Source: Paludisphaera borealis (lineage in GTDB: Bacteria; Planctomycetota; Planctomycetia; Isosphaerales; Isosphaeraceae). From it: 64,000 nt of DNA. The translations under genes were made by a program, and so were the position numbers. The DNA is taken from assembly GCF_001956985.1 (NCBI RefSeq), contig NZ_CP019082.1, positions 1,860,001 to 1,924,000 of the forward strand, written 5' to 3'. Shown in pieces: positions 53,420 to 61,274 of the stretch. The notes under the pieces are model-generated. The model was not told the DNA's origin and ran no database searches. It worked only from the letters and a program-made list of their open reading frames with translations. The stretch's first letter is position 1. Every line of letters starts with the position of its first letter.

Positions 53420-53896
53420 GTGGAGAATCCCCCACGCGGCTTCCTCGTGGAAGTCAGCGACACCCAGAACCACGTTCCAGTCGATTCCGACGTCCTCCGC
53501 AGACTCGTCGAGAGCGTGCTGCTCGCCGAGGGTGTCGATGCGGCGACAATCTCGGTGGCCCTCGTCGACGACGCCGCGATCCACCGCGTCAACCGCGACT
53601 ACCTCGCCCATGACTGCCCGACTGACGTCGTCTCGTTCGTCCTTTCCGACGATGACGAGCCGCTGGCCGGCGAGTTAGTGGTGTCGACCGAAACCGCCGC
53701 GCGGGTCGCTTCGGAGATCGGCGCCGAGCCCTGGAACGAACTCGCGCTCTATGTGGTCCACGGATTGCTACATTTGTGCGGCTACGACGATCTTGACGAC
53801 GGTTCGGCGGCTGTGATGCGAGCCGGCGAGGACGCCGCGCTCAGTCGTGAAGGACTGATCAATCCATTCCGCCTTCGCCGACCGACGTCGGCCTGA
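53420..53896 (+). CDS. ybeY: Endoribonuclease YbeY with a His-to-Asp change at the third metal ligand
   Basis: This 158-aa protein starts at a GTG 3 bases after the HD-protein stop. YbeY acts in 16S rRNA maturation and ribosome quality control. The conserved VNRDYLAHDCPTDVVSF segment is present (about residues 57-73), as is the metal motif HGLLHLCGYDD at 114-124. E. coli has His at 114, 118 and 124; here position 124 is Asp, which can also bind metal. The protein is otherwise complete. The neighbouring phoH, HD and CBS-protein genes support the identification. Confidence 0.92.
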   Translation: MENPPRGFLVEVSDTQNHVPVDSDVLRRLVESVLLAEGVDAATISVALVDDAAIHRVNRDYLAHDCPTDVVSFVLSDDDEPLAGELVVSTETAARVASEIGAEPWNELALYVVHGLLHLCGYDDLDDGSAAVMRAGEDAALSREGLINPFRLRRPTSA

Positions 53897-53921
53897 ATTC
53901 GAGCAGGGGGGACTTCGGCGC

Positions 53922-55229
53922 GTGTTCGGGCTGAGCTGGACGTGGATGTCTTTGGTGTGTGCGCCGATCTTTCTGGTGCATCTGGTCTCGATCGCGCTGA
54001 CCAAGGCGCTTCAGTCGTACTCGAGGAGTCGCCTCGAAGAACGGACCGAAGCTCTCAACAGGCCGCATCGGGCCGACGAGATCGCGCACCTCGACCACCG
54101 CACGGAACGCGCCTCGGAGTCGATCGCGGTCCTCAGCGGCCTGTTCCTGGCGTCGGCGATCGGGATTGGGACCGCCCATCTTCAAACTCCGGCGGCCATC
54201 GTGGTGTTGATCTTCCTGATCTGCGTCCTCGGCGTGGTCGGCTACGTGGTCGCGGGCGTCATCGGCGAGGTCTTCGCGGAGCCGATCATCGACTCGCTCT
54301 GGCCGGCGACGACCGTCATCCGCGCCGTGGCCTTCCCGCTCACGATGGGGGCCGAGGCGATCGAGCGAATCGTCGAGTGGTCGTCGGGCTCGGACAAAAA
54401 CGGACCGCGGCCGGCGAGCCTGGAGGTCGAGGTTCCCAACGAGTCGGAAGACGACGAAGACCAGGAGCCCGAGATCCCCGAGAAAGCGCGTGACCTGCTC
54501 AGCAGCGTCGTCGAACTGACCCGCACGAACGTCTCGGAGATCATGCAGCCGCGGTCGGCGATCGTGGCGCTGCCGGCGACGGTCACCGCCGAGGCGGCGG
54601 CCGAGTCGTTCCGCAAGTCCGGTCGGAGCCGCATCCCCCTTTACGGCAGCAACCGCGACGACATCGTCGGCATGCTGCTGGCCAAGGACCTGCTCAACCG
54701 GATGCTCTTCGAGAACGATTCCTCGAAGGTCGTCCCCGCCGCGATCGCCCGCCCGGTTTACCGCGTTCCGGAAACCAAGAACGCGTTCAACCTTCTGGAA
54801 GAGATGCGGTTCCGGCGCGCGCCGATGGCGATCGTGCTCGACGAGTACGGCGGGGTCGCCGGACTGGTCACGATCGAGGACCTGCTCGAACAGCTCGTCG
54901 GCCCGATCCACGACGAGTACGACGCCCCCGCCCCCGCCGACCCGATCGTCCCTCTGGGCGGGTCCAAGTTCGAGCTCGACGCGTCGGTGGACCTGGAAGA
55001 CCTCAACGACCGGTTCGGCGTCCACCTGCCGACTGACGACGAGTACCAGACGATCGGCGGCCTGGCGCTCCACGTCCTCGGCCGCCTTCCCGAGCCAGGA
55101 GCAACGTTCTCCTACGAGGGCCTCGACTTCACCGTCCTCGAAGTCGCCGACCGCTCGATCCGCCGCCTCAAAATGGATCTCCAGCCTGGCTCGCAAGGTG
55201 CCGACGGCCGCACCGGTCGATCCGCCTGA
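53922..55229 (+). CDS. CNNM/CorC-like protein: membrane segment, paired CBS domains, CorC/HlyC C-terminal domain
   Basis: The 435-aa protein starts at a GTG. The N-terminal 130 residues have about three hydrophobic segments, fewer and more divergent than a full CNNM/DUF21 domain. Two CBS domains follow: VSEIMQPRSAIVALPATV (near residues 205-222) to LLAKDLLNRM, and ETKNAFNLLEEMRFRRAPMAIVLDEYGGVAGLVTIEDL split over about 285-325. The C-terminal transporter-associated domain (about 345-420, DEYQTIGGLALHVLGRLPEPG) is the CorC type. Such proteins are linked to Mg2+/Co2+ efflux. The position after ybeY matches the ybeY-corC order in many bacteria. Confidence 0.9.
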   Translation: MFGLSWTWMSLVCAPIFLVHLVSIALTKALQSYSRSRLEERTEALNRPHRADEIAHLDHRTERASESIAVLSGLFLASAIGIGTAHLQTPAAIVVLIFLICVLGVVGYVVAGVIGEVFAEPIIDSLWPATTVIRAVAFPLTMGAEAIERIVEWSSGSDKNGPRPASLEVEVPNESEDDEDQEPEIPEKARDLLSSVVELTRTNVSEIMQPRSAIVALPATVTAEAAAESFRKSGRSRIPLYGSNRDDIVGMLLAKDLLNRMLFENDSSKVVPAAIARPVYRVPETKNAFNLLEEMRFRRAPMAIVLDEYGGVAGLVTIEDLLEQLVGPIHDEYDAPAPADPIVPLGGSKFELDASVDLEDLNDRFGVHLPTDDEYQTIGGLALHVLGRLPEPGATFSYEGLDFTVLEVADRSIRRLKMDLQPGSQGADGRTGRSA

Positions 55230-55376
55230 TGCCTCGTCGCACCGTCCGACGTCCTCCGATCCAAAGGGGCGGCCGTCCCATCGGCGCGTCCGGGCGTGGG
55301 AACGATTGGACGTTACGATACAATTCTCCGGGCGGAAGTGCATCGGCTTGTCGAGGCTGCGAAGGAGGGTTCTACC

Positions 55377-56120
55377 TTGCCTGCGAATCGGTCGCTGGCG
55401 ATCGTCGTACGAACGGTAGACGTCTTCGAGACGAGCCTGGTGGCGACCTTGTTCACGCGCGAGCTGGGCAAGGTTTCGGCGCTGGCCAAGGGGGGGCGTC
55501 GGCTCAAGTCGCCGTTCCAGGGTGGCCTTGACCTGCTGGGCGTTTCGGATATCGTGCTGCTTCCCAAGGCGTCGGAGGCGTTGGACCTCTTGACGGAGGC
55601 CGCGCCTCTGGAGCGTTTCGCATGTCTGCGCCGCGATCTTGCGGCCCTGTATGCCGGCTACTACATCGCCGAACTGCTGACCGACCTGACGGACTATCAC
55701 GACCCACACCCCAAGCTGTTCGACGCGGCGAGGATCACCTTGCGGCATCTGGGCGACGCGAGCTTGCGGACGCGGCGGGTCCTTCGGTTCGAGCTGGCTT
55801 GCCTGCGTGAACTGGGACACATGCCGACGCTCGACCGGTGCGCTCATTGCGGCGAGCCGGTGGACGTGAGGGAAGCCGTGGCGTTCGGCCTGGCGACCGG
55901 GGGCGTTCTGTGCCCGGTCTGCCGTCCCGGACAGCCGCACGTCGTCACCCTGCCGGCTCGAACCATCGAGGCCGTTCGCGTCCTGGCGAGTCCCGGAAGC
56001 GATTGGCGCGAGATCGAGCTGGCCGGTTCCAGCCTGGCGTCGATTCGACAGACGGTCGGCGCCGTCATCAGTCATGTTCTGGGCCATCGACCTCGGGTCT
56101 GGCCGTTGCTGGGAGTATGA
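55377..56120 (+). CDS. recO: DNA repair protein RecO
   Basis: RecO loads RecA onto SSB-coated DNA together with RecR in gap repair. The start is taken as TTG at 55377, because an excellent Shine-Dalgarno (AAGGAGGG) lies 7 bases upstream and the protein then begins directly with the OB-fold. A longer frame from 55296 adds 27 unlikely residues. The 247-aa protein has the OB-fold segment VVRTVDVFETSLVATLFTRE, the GGRRLKSPFQGGLDLL loop and a zinc module CAHC...CPVC in the C-terminal part. It overlaps the raw 56074 frame of the next gene, but that gene's chosen start lies after it. Confidence 0.9.
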   Translation: MPANRSLAIVVRTVDVFETSLVATLFTRELGKVSALAKGGRRLKSPFQGGLDLLGVSDIVLLPKASEALDLLTEAAPLERFACLRRDLAALYAGYYIAELLTDLTDYHDPHPKLFDAARITLRHLGDASLRTRRVLRFELACLRELGHMPTLDRCAHCGEPVDVREAVAFGLATGGVLCPVCRPGQPHVVTLPARTIEAVRVLASPGSDWREIELAGSSLASIRQTVGAVISHVLGHRPRVWPLLGV

Positions 56121-56193
56121 GCCGATGAACCCGGTTTCCTGGATCGTCGGCCGCGAACCGAGTCGTCCTCTCGTGATTCGAAAACGAGGAACC

Positions 56194-57594
56194 ATGAGAA
56201 CCACGCCTCGGAATCTTGCTCCGCGTCGCGATTCGTCGCCGTCGAATGCGAGGCGGTTCGTGCTCCGAGCCGCCGCGCTGCGGTCGCTCGGCGCCCTGGC
56301 GGTCGTCGGCGGATTGAGCGGCTGCCAGAGCTTCAGCGTCCCCCTCGCCCAGTGGCGGTCGAGCTACGATTCGGGATTGGCCAAGAAGCTGACCAAGGAC
56401 GAGCTCGCCGGCGCCAAGTCCGAGAAAATCGCCGACAGCAACTCGCTGCTCGAACGCTGGCTGCGGCCGATCGGGGCGCGGAGCTTGAAGAGCGATTCGT
56501 CGGGCGACGACGCCAAGCGCAACCCGTCGACCCTGGTCCTCGGGTCCGACGGCTGGAAGCCGTTCGCCAAGCCGGCGACGAATCCCGACGCCCAGAAAGA
56601 ACTCGACGACGCGATCCAGCTCTTCCAGCAAGGCAAGCTGCCCGAGGCCGAGAAGGCCTTCGCGGGGATCGCCAAGAACCGCAAAGAAACCCCCTGGGGC
56701 GAGAAGGCCCAGTTCTACCTGGCCGAGACTCAGTACCAGCGCAAGAGCTACGTCGCCTCGCACGAGAGCTTCGAGCGCCTGATCGCCGATTACCCGGGCA
56801 CCCAGTACCTCGACAAGCTGGTCAGCCGCGAGTACGCCATCGCCCAGATCTGGCTGTCGCAGAGCGATCCGAAAGCAAAGCCCGAGACGAAGATGCCCTG
56901 GTACTCGCACTTCAACGGCCAGCAACCGCTGATCGACACGCGAGGAACCGGCCTCAAGGCGCTCGAGCACGTCCGCCATCACGACCCGACCGGAGCCCTC
57001 GCCGACGACTCGGTCATGCAGATCGCCGATTACCATATGGCGAGCGAAGACTACGAGTCGGCGGCCGTCTATTACGACCAGTTGATAAGCGACCATCCCA
57101 AGAGCCCCTTCCTACAGAAGGCGCAGCTCGCCGCGATCGACTCGCGCATGAAGGGCTACATCGGACCCGAATACGACGGCGAAGGGCTCGAAAAAGCCCG
57201 CGAGCTGGTCAAGCAGACCATGGCGTCGTTCCCCGACCGCCAGGCCGACACCGAACACCTCTACCACACGCTCGACCTCATCAACGACCAGGAAGCCGAG
57301 CGGACCTACAAGGTCGGCGCGTACTACAAGAAGATCGGCAAGGTCGCATCCGCCGAGTTCTACTTCGGCAAGATCCCCCAGCGATGGCCCAACAGCCCCT
57401 GGACCGTCAAAGCCAAGGTCGAGCTGGCCCAGCTCGCCAAGATGCCTCGCAAGGCCACGCTCCCGAGCAAGATCCTGACTCAACCCGGTGCCAACGACCC
57501 CTACTACAGCGCCGGAGGCGGCCAGATGGGTGGCATGGGCGGAATGGGTGGCATGGGCGGCGGCATGGGCGGATCGCCTGGCGGCATGATGTAA
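56194..57594 (+). CDS. BamD-like TPR outer-membrane lipoprotein with GMGG tail
   Basis: The start at 56194 (MRTTPRNLAP) gives 466 aa with a lipobox signal (LAVVVGGLSGC region; VVGGLSGCQSF). Residues about 130-410 hold TPR units in the BamD/YfiO and YbgF style: DDAIQLFQQGKLPEAEKAFAGI, LAETQYQRKSYVASHESFERL and DYESAAVYYDQLISDHPKSP. The last 30 residues are a MGGMGGMGGGMGG tail like that of the 26532 protein. BamD-type lipoproteins act in outer-membrane protein assembly. The adjacent lptE-like gene supports an envelope-assembly role. The extra length and the tail are not typical of BamD. Confidence 0.82.
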   Translation: MRTTPRNLAPRRDSSPSNARRFVLRAAALRSLGALAVVGGLSGCQSFSVPLAQWRSSYDSGLAKKLTKDELAGAKSEKIADSNSLLERWLRPIGARSLKSDSSGDDAKRNPSTLVLGSDGWKPFAKPATNPDAQKELDDAIQLFQQGKLPEAEKAFAGIAKNRKETPWGEKAQFYLAETQYQRKSYVASHESFERLIADYPGTQYLDKLVSREYAIAQIWLSQSDPKAKPETKMPWYSHFNGQQPLIDTRGTGLKALEHVRHHDPTGALADDSVMQIADYHMASEDYESAAVYYDQLISDHPKSPFLQKAQLAAIDSRMKGYIGPEYDGEGLEKARELVKQTMASFPDRQADTEHLYHTLDLINDQEAERTYKVGAYYKKIGKVASAEFYFGKIPQRWPNSPWTVKAKVELAQLAKMPRKATLPSKILTQPGANDPYYSAGGGQMGGMGGMGGMGGGMGGSPGGMM

Positions 57595-57682
57595 CGCGTG
57601 ATTCCCGGAGTATACGGCCGCCGCGCCCCGAGGCGGGTGTGATGGCGAAGCGGATTTCGAGGCCCAGGACGAGGCTTCCCTC

Positions 57683-58246
57683 ATGTTCGGTCGATTTCCC
57701 CGATCCTTAATAGCACGACGCGGCCGATGGGCCGTTCTCAGGGCTTGCCTGGTGCTCGCCTTGGCGGCGTCGGGCGGCTGCGGCTACTCGTTCCGTGCGC
57801 CGTTCGACAAGAGTGTCCGGACGGTGTTCGTGCCGATGTTCAAGACGCAGGCGTTCATCCGCGACGTCGAGAAGGACCTGACCCGGCAGGTGCAGCAGGA
57901 GATCACCCGGCGCACGCCCTACAAGCTGGTGCACCGCATTGAAGAAGCCGACACCGTGCTGACCGGCACGATCAACTTCGTGGACAAGAACATCATCGTC
58001 GAAGCTCCGACGAACCTGCCTCGGCAGCTCACCCGGACGATCAACGTCAGCGTCAACTGGGTGCACAACCCGCCGACCGACCTCGAAAAGAAGCGGCAGC
58101 CGACGATCGTCTCGGAAACGCTGAATTTCGTCCCTGAAGTCGGCGAGACGTCGCTCACGGCGACGACCAAGGTGAATGCGAGCCTCGCCGCTCAGATTGT
58201 CGATATGATGGAACAACCGTGGTTCATCGAGGAAGACCTCAAGTAG
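57683..58246 (+). CDS. lptE: LptE-like LPS-assembly lipoprotein
   Basis: The 187-aa protein has a lipobox signal (LVLALAASGGCGYSF, lipid Cys near residue 34). The mature part begins GYSFRAPFDKSVRTVFVPMFK and continues with DLTRQVQQEITRRTPYKLV and EEADTVLTGTINFV, the conserved layout of LptE/YbbE-like lipoproteins that plug the LptD channel in the outer membrane. LptD is not in the window. It follows the BamD-like gene by 88 bp and precedes folP by 54 bp on the same strand. Assignment is at family level. Confidence 0.85.
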   Translation: MFGRFPRSLIARRGRWAVLRACLVLALAASGGCGYSFRAPFDKSVRTVFVPMFKTQAFIRDVEKDLTRQVQQEITRRTPYKLVHRIEEADTVLTGTINFVDKNIIVEAPTNLPRQLTRTINVSVNWVHNPPTDLEKKRQPTIVSETLNFVPEVGETSLTATTKVNASLAAQIVDMMEQPWFIEEDLK

Positions 58247-58300
58247 GTCGTCGCCTCGCGCCCACCGCTCTGGATTCCGCAACTCCAAGGACATCGCACC

Positions 58301-59152
58301 ATGTTTCGCCGCTGGGAGGCCCGTGGCCGACTGATCGCGGACGGCTCCGTCCCGAAGGTCATGGGGATCGTCAACGTCACGCCCGACAGCTTTTCCGACG
58401 GTGGTCGGTGGTTCTCGACCGATGCCGCCGTGGCCCATGGGCTGAAGCTCGTCGAGGACGGTGCCGACCTGCTCGACGTCGGGGGTGAATCGACCCGCCC
58501 GGGCGCCGAGATCGTCTCGATCGACGACGAGCTGGAGCGCGTCGTCCCCGTGATCGAGCGATTGGCCCGGGAGACGGGCGTACCGATCTCGATCGACACG
58601 ACCAAGCCCGAAGTCGCGCGCCAGGCCGTGCTCGCGGGGGCGTCGATCGTCAACGACGTCTCGGCCTTGCGCGAACCCGGCATGGTCGAGGTTGTGTCCA
58701 GCACCGGCGCGGCGGTTGTGCTGATGCACATGCAAGGGACGCCCCAGACCATGCAAGACGATCCTCGGTACGACGACGTCGTCGCCGAGGTCCGCGCCTA
58801 CCTGGTCGAGCGGATCGCCTGGTGCGAGGCCCGGGGGATTCCCCGGTCGCGGATCGCCGTCGACCCGGGGATCGGCTTCGGCAAGAGCTTCGAGCACAAC
58901 ATGGCGCTCTTGCGGAACCTCGATCAGTTTGCCAACCTGAATTCGATCCTGTTGATCGGGATCTCACGCAAGGGGTTGCTCAAGAAGATCACCGGACGCG
59001 GCATGGCCCAGCGCAGCACCAGCTCGGTCGTCTGCTCACTGGCCGGCTGCCGGCAAGGGGCGCGCGTGGTCCGGGTTCACGACGTCGGCCCCATGGTCGA
59101 CGCGATCCGCGTCTGGAACGACGTTATCGGTTGGGAGTCGAATGATGGCTGA
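58301..59152 (+). CDS. folP: Dihydropteroate synthase
   Basis: FolP joins p-aminobenzoate to the pterin diphosphate in folate synthesis. The 283-aa protein has the TIM-barrel signatures [14 protein letters not shown] near residues 23-36, [14 protein letters not shown] near 62-75, [11 protein letters not shown] near 98, IVNDVSAL near 119, and [14 protein letters not shown] near 190-203. All substrate-binding segments look intact. The stop overlaps the proA start by 11 bp, so the two are translated from one message. Confidence 0.96.
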   Translation: MFRRWEARGRLIADGSVPKVMGIVNVTPDSFSDGGRWFSTDAAVAHGLKLVEDGADLLDVGGESTRPGAEIVSIDDELERVVPVIERLARETGVPISIDTTKPEVARQAVLAGASIVNDVSALREPGMVEVVSSTGAAVVLMHMQGTPQTMQDDPRYDDVVAEVRAYLVERIAWCEARGIPRSRIAVDPGIGFGKSFEHNMALLRNLDQFANLNSILLIGISRKGLLKKITGRGMAQRSTSSVVCSLAGCRQGARVVRVHDVGPMVDAIRVWNDVIGWESNDG

Positions 59153-60458
59153 GCTGGACGTGGCGACGCAACCCAAGACCCGCGAGAATGATCCGGCCGC
59201 CGCCGAGCTTGAGGCCGGCTGCCGCGATCTGGCCGCCCGGGTCAAAAAGGCGTCGCGAGCGATGGCCCTGGCCGGCGGCGCGGCCAAGAACGCCTGGCTC
59301 GCCGCGTCGGCCTCGGCCCTCGTCGCGCGGGCCTCTGAGATTCTCGAAGCCAACGCCCGCGACGTCGCGGCGGCCCCTTCACTGGGGCTCAACGCAGCGG
59401 CCGTCGATCGTCTGACGCTCAACACCAAGCGGATTGGCGAGATGGCCCGGAGCCTGACCGAGATCGCCGCTCAGGCCGACCCGATCGGCGAGGTGGTAAG
59501 GTCGGGCCGACGCCCCAACGGGCTCGAAGTCACCCAGGTCCGCGTTCCGCTCGGCGTGATCTTCATGATCTACGAGAGCCGGCCGAACGTGACCGTCGAC
59601 GCCGCCGCGATCTGCGTCAAGAGCGGCAACGCCGCGATCCTCCGGGGCGGCAAGGAAGCGCTCCATTCCAACCGCGCGTTGCACCGGATTCTCGCCGATG
59701 AGCTGGCTCGGTGCGGCCTTCCCGAGCACGCGGTCGAACTCGTAACCACGACGGATCGCGCGGCGGTCGGCCATCTTCTGGCCCTCCCCGAGTTCATCGA
59801 CCTGGCGATTCCGCGAGGCGGCGAGAGCCTCATCCGCCGCGTGGTCGCCGAGGCCAAGATGCCGGTCATGAAGCATTATCAGGGCATCTGCGCCGTGTAC
59901 GTCGACCAGGCGGCCGATCCCGAGATCGCCACGCGGATCATCGTCAACGCCAAGGCCCAGCGCCCGGGCGTCTGCAACGCCGCCGAGACCCTGCTCGTCC
60001 ACCGCGCGATCGCCCCGACCTGGCTTCCCAAGGCCGCCGAGGCGCTGGCGGCGGCCGGCGTCGAACTGCGGGGCGACGCTGAAGCGAAAGCCATCGTGCC
60101 GAGCATGACGGCGGCGACCGCCGAGGATTGGGACACCGAATTCCTCGACAAGATCCTCGCGGTCAAGGTCGTCGATTCGATCGACGACGCGATCGCGCAC
60201 ATCGGCCGTCACGGGTCGTCGCACACCGAGACGATCGTCACCCGCGACCTCGCCGCGGCCCGCAAGTTCGTCGCCGAGATCGACAGCTCGGCGGTGATCG
60301 TCAACGCCAGCACCCGGTTCAACGACGGCGGCCAGCTCGGCCTCGGCGCCGAGATCGGCATCAGCACCGACAAGTACCACGCCCGAGGCCCCTGCGGCCT
60401 CAACGAGCTGACCAGCACCAAGTGGATCGTCTACGGCGACGGCCAGATCCGCGAGTAA
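59142..60458 (+). CDS. proA: Glutamate-5-semialdehyde dehydrogenase (gamma-glutamyl phosphate reductase)
   Basis: ProA reduces gamma-glutamyl phosphate with NADPH in proline synthesis. The 438-aa protein is slightly longer than E. coli ProA (417). Family segments are [25 protein letters not shown] split near 145-170, [12 protein letters not shown], and the catalytic-Cys region [16 protein letters not shown] near residue 285. [12 protein letters not shown] and [11 protein letters not shown] are also present. Tandem ATGs at 59142 and 59145 overlap the folP end. A short T-rich tract follows the gene. proB is not in the window. Confidence 0.96.
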   Translation: MMAELDVATQPKTRENDPAAAELEAGCRDLAARVKKASRAMALAGGAAKNAWLAASASALVARASEILEANARDVAAAPSLGLNAAAVDRLTLNTKRIGEMARSLTEIAAQADPIGEVVRSGRRPNGLEVTQVRVPLGVIFMIYESRPNVTVDAAAICVKSGNAAILRGGKEALHSNRALHRILADELARCGLPEHAVELVTTTDRAAVGHLLALPEFIDLAIPRGGESLIRRVVAEAKMPVMKHYQGICAVYVDQAADPEIATRIIVNAKAQRPGVCNAAETLLVHRAIAPTWLPKAAEALAAAGVELRGDAEAKAIVPSMTAATAEDWDTEFLDKILAVKVVDSIDDAIAHIGRHGSSHTETIVTRDLAAARKFVAEIDSSAVIVNASTRFNDGGQLGLGAEIGISTDKYHARGPCGLNELTSTKWIVYGDGQIRE

Positions 60459-60496
60459 TCTCGACTTCTTTTTAAATGCTTGCATGATTGTTTTTG

Positions 60497-60582
60497 GTGC
60501 GTCAGAATTTCCTTGGTTCGACAACCTGCAATTGCGCGGTAAGACTCTCAGCAGGTTGCGCGATCGACGAATTCTGACACAC
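60497..60582. repeat. Nested inverted repeat upstream of the small secreted-protein gene
   Basis: GTGCGTCAGAATT (60497-60509) faces AATTCTGACACAC (60570-60582) with one mismatch. Inside it, AACCTGC (60523-60529) pairs with GCAGGTT (60551-60557). The element ends 15 bases before the preferred start codon of the next gene. It could be a 5'-UTR structure, a small MITE-like remnant, or a protein-binding site. Confidence 0.7.
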
Positions 60583-60596
60583 CGAGGATGAGACAC

Positions 60597-61175
60597 ATGA
60601 GCAAGCGCGCGTCGCAAGCGTTCCGGCCTCTCTTGGAGATGTCGGAGGAGAGGCTGTTGACGACGGTGCTGGCCGGCGTGGGGCCGGCGGCTCGCGAGGC
60701 CGCCGCCCAATTTCGGCTGACCGTGAATCGGGACCTTCACCAGAGAGTCGCCCCGCAGAGAGGCGATACGAGGGCGGTCGTGGCGTTTGGGCGTCCGCGC
60801 GGAGGCCCCGGGACGGGTGGAACGGGAGGATCGGCCGCCGGCTACATCAACTGGGGCGTGATCACGATCATCAACACGACCTCGGACACGGTGACGTTCA
60901 GCGCCGCCGCGTCGACGTACAATCGCGGCCAGTTCCAGAATTTCACGCTCCGTCCGGGTGGTCGCCAGGCGTATTATGCGGCTTTCAGCGGCCCGTTCGG
61001 CGAGCCGACGTTCTATGTGAGCTTCGACACGATCCGGCATTACAACACATTGCAGGTGCCGGAGATCAACATCATCAACGAGAGCCCCCGATGGGTGCCG
61101 CGCGTCGGCACCGAGGGCCGTCCGTACGCGATCGTCAGCACGGTTGGCAATTACAACCTCGTGCCGATGGCGTGA
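60597..61175 (+). CDS. Small protein with LEPR-XLL-like N-terminus
   Basis: The 192-aa protein (ATG at 60597; an ATG at 60588 is an alternative) begins with basic residues and then FRPLLEMSEERLLTTVLAG. This resembles the planctomycete LEPR-XLL N-terminal signal (R-P-x-LE-x-LE-x-R-x-LL). A Gly-rich linker (GRPRGGPGTGGTGGS) leads to a beta-rich domain (WGVITIINTTSDTVTFSAA, GRQAYYAAFSGPFGEPTFYVSF) without a recognised family. It is probably an exported surface protein. It is preceded by the nested inverted repeat and convergent with the VWA gene. Confidence 0.75.
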   Translation: MSKRASQAFRPLLEMSEERLLTTVLAGVGPAAREAAAQFRLTVNRDLHQRVAPQRGDTRAVVAFGRPRGGPGTGGTGGSAAGYINWGVITIINTTSDTVTFSAAASTYNRGQFQNFTLRPGGRQAYYAAFSGPFGEPTFYVSFDTIRHYNTLQVPEINIINESPRWVPRVGTEGRPYAIVSTVGNYNLVPMA

Positions 61176-61204
61176 TTCGATCGGATCGAACCAGCGAACG
61201 CAAC

Positions 61205-61237
61205 GGGCCGGGTACGTCTGGTAAGACGGCCCGGCCC
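61205..61237. terminator. GC-rich hairpin between convergent genes
   Basis: GGGCCGGG (61205-61212) pairs with CCCGGCCC (61230-61237), with GTC/GAC pairing nearer the loop and a small internal bulge. It lies between the stops of the small secreted protein and the VWA gene and may end both transcripts. Confidence 0.6.
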
Positions 61238-61274
61238 GGCGTGATCGTTGATTCCGGCCGATTCTCGACGACCG

